Shown piece by piece: positions 33,327 to 33,360 of a stretch of DNA of 33,360 nt. Each line of letters opens with the position of its first letter. Position 1 is the first letter of the stretch. A model generated the notes under the pieces. The model saw only the letters and a program-made list of their open reading frames with translations, was not told where the DNA came from and made no database searches. This DNA is from Candidatus Helicobacter avistercoris (lineage in GTDB: Bacteria; Campylobacterota; Campylobacteria; Campylobacterales; Helicobacteraceae), in contig DXDJ01000049.1 of the NCBI GenBank assembly GCA_019115525.1, positions 1-33,360 of the forward strand, given 5' to 3'. Both the position numbers and the translations under genes were made by a program.

Positions 33327-33360
33327 TTATTGAGCTTTTTGCTCAGTTTTGTTTGTATCT
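33327..33360 (-). CDS. Possible 3' end of a gene continuing beyond the window
   Basis: On the minus strand, one frame entering the window reads DTNKTEQKAQ and then TAA at 33327-33329, an open Lys/Gln-rich tail typical of C-termini. It is followed by the stem-loop CCTAGCC...GGCTAGG. With only ten codons visible this is a suggestion, not a firm call. Confidence 0.3.
   Translation of the reverse strand, partial: DTNKTEQKAQ

Overview
The window is an AT-rich chromosomal segment of an epsilonproteobacterium, most likely a non-pylori Helicobacter or close relative. This is judged from gene content and order: rsmA-rnj-kdsD, plsY/folB, rnr-holA-rpsF-ssb-rpsR and nadK-recN-NFACT protein are neighbour sets I recall from Helicobacter genomes. 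thyX is present, dnaA-dnaN-gyrB lie together as in Campylobacter and Wolinella, and there are long G/C homopolymer tracts of the kind these bacteria use for phase variation. The species cannot be named from the sequence alone.

Left part (1-5.3 kb): a small membrane protein and a lipoprotein, a convergent nucleoside-phosphorylase-like gene, then an overlapping run rsmA, rnj, kdsD and a small coiled-coil gene. Next (5.3-8.25 kb) is the main accessory module: three genes joined by ATGA overlaps. They encode a three-helix inner-membrane protein with a long helical tail (ZorA-like), a MotB/OmpA-type protein with the proton-channel aspartate (ZorB-like) and an HNH nuclease (ZorE-like). This is the architecture of a type II Zorya anti-phage system. 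It has an AT-rich upstream region and a 10-bp inverted repeat after the last stop codon.

Centre (8.25-16.4 kb): a minus-strand run dnaA, dnaN, gyrB, two tandem superinfection-immunity-like membrane proteins, plsY, folB and a DUF218 protein whose start looks frameshifted. dnaA is flanked on both sides by clusters of DnaA-box-like sequences, consistent with the bipartite origins known in Helicobacter. ruvC and thyX run rightward from the origin.

Right part (16.4-33.36 kb): a glycosyltransferase with an internal C10 tract, then rnr-holA, rpsF-ssb-rpsR and a second glycosyltransferase with a C11 tract and a hairpin over its ribosome binding site. These are followed by a lipase-like hydrolase, a convergent TauE/SafE-type permease, a J-domain protein, a membrane-anchored protein, nadK, recN, an NFACT protein, a small charged protein and a third glycosyltransferase. 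After that comes a decayed patch: a Fic-family pseudogene reduced to its two ends, a repeat protein whose signal peptide is out of frame by one base, two related DUF5655-like proteins and a small secreted protein. The window ends with a structured non-coding stretch containing a G14 tract inside a 9-bp inverted repeat, and what may be the 3' end of another minus-strand gene.

As a whole, the window combines housekeeping operons and the origin with a defence cassette and surface-glycan genes that can probably switch on and off by slippage. All functional calls are from reading the sequence; no database search was run.
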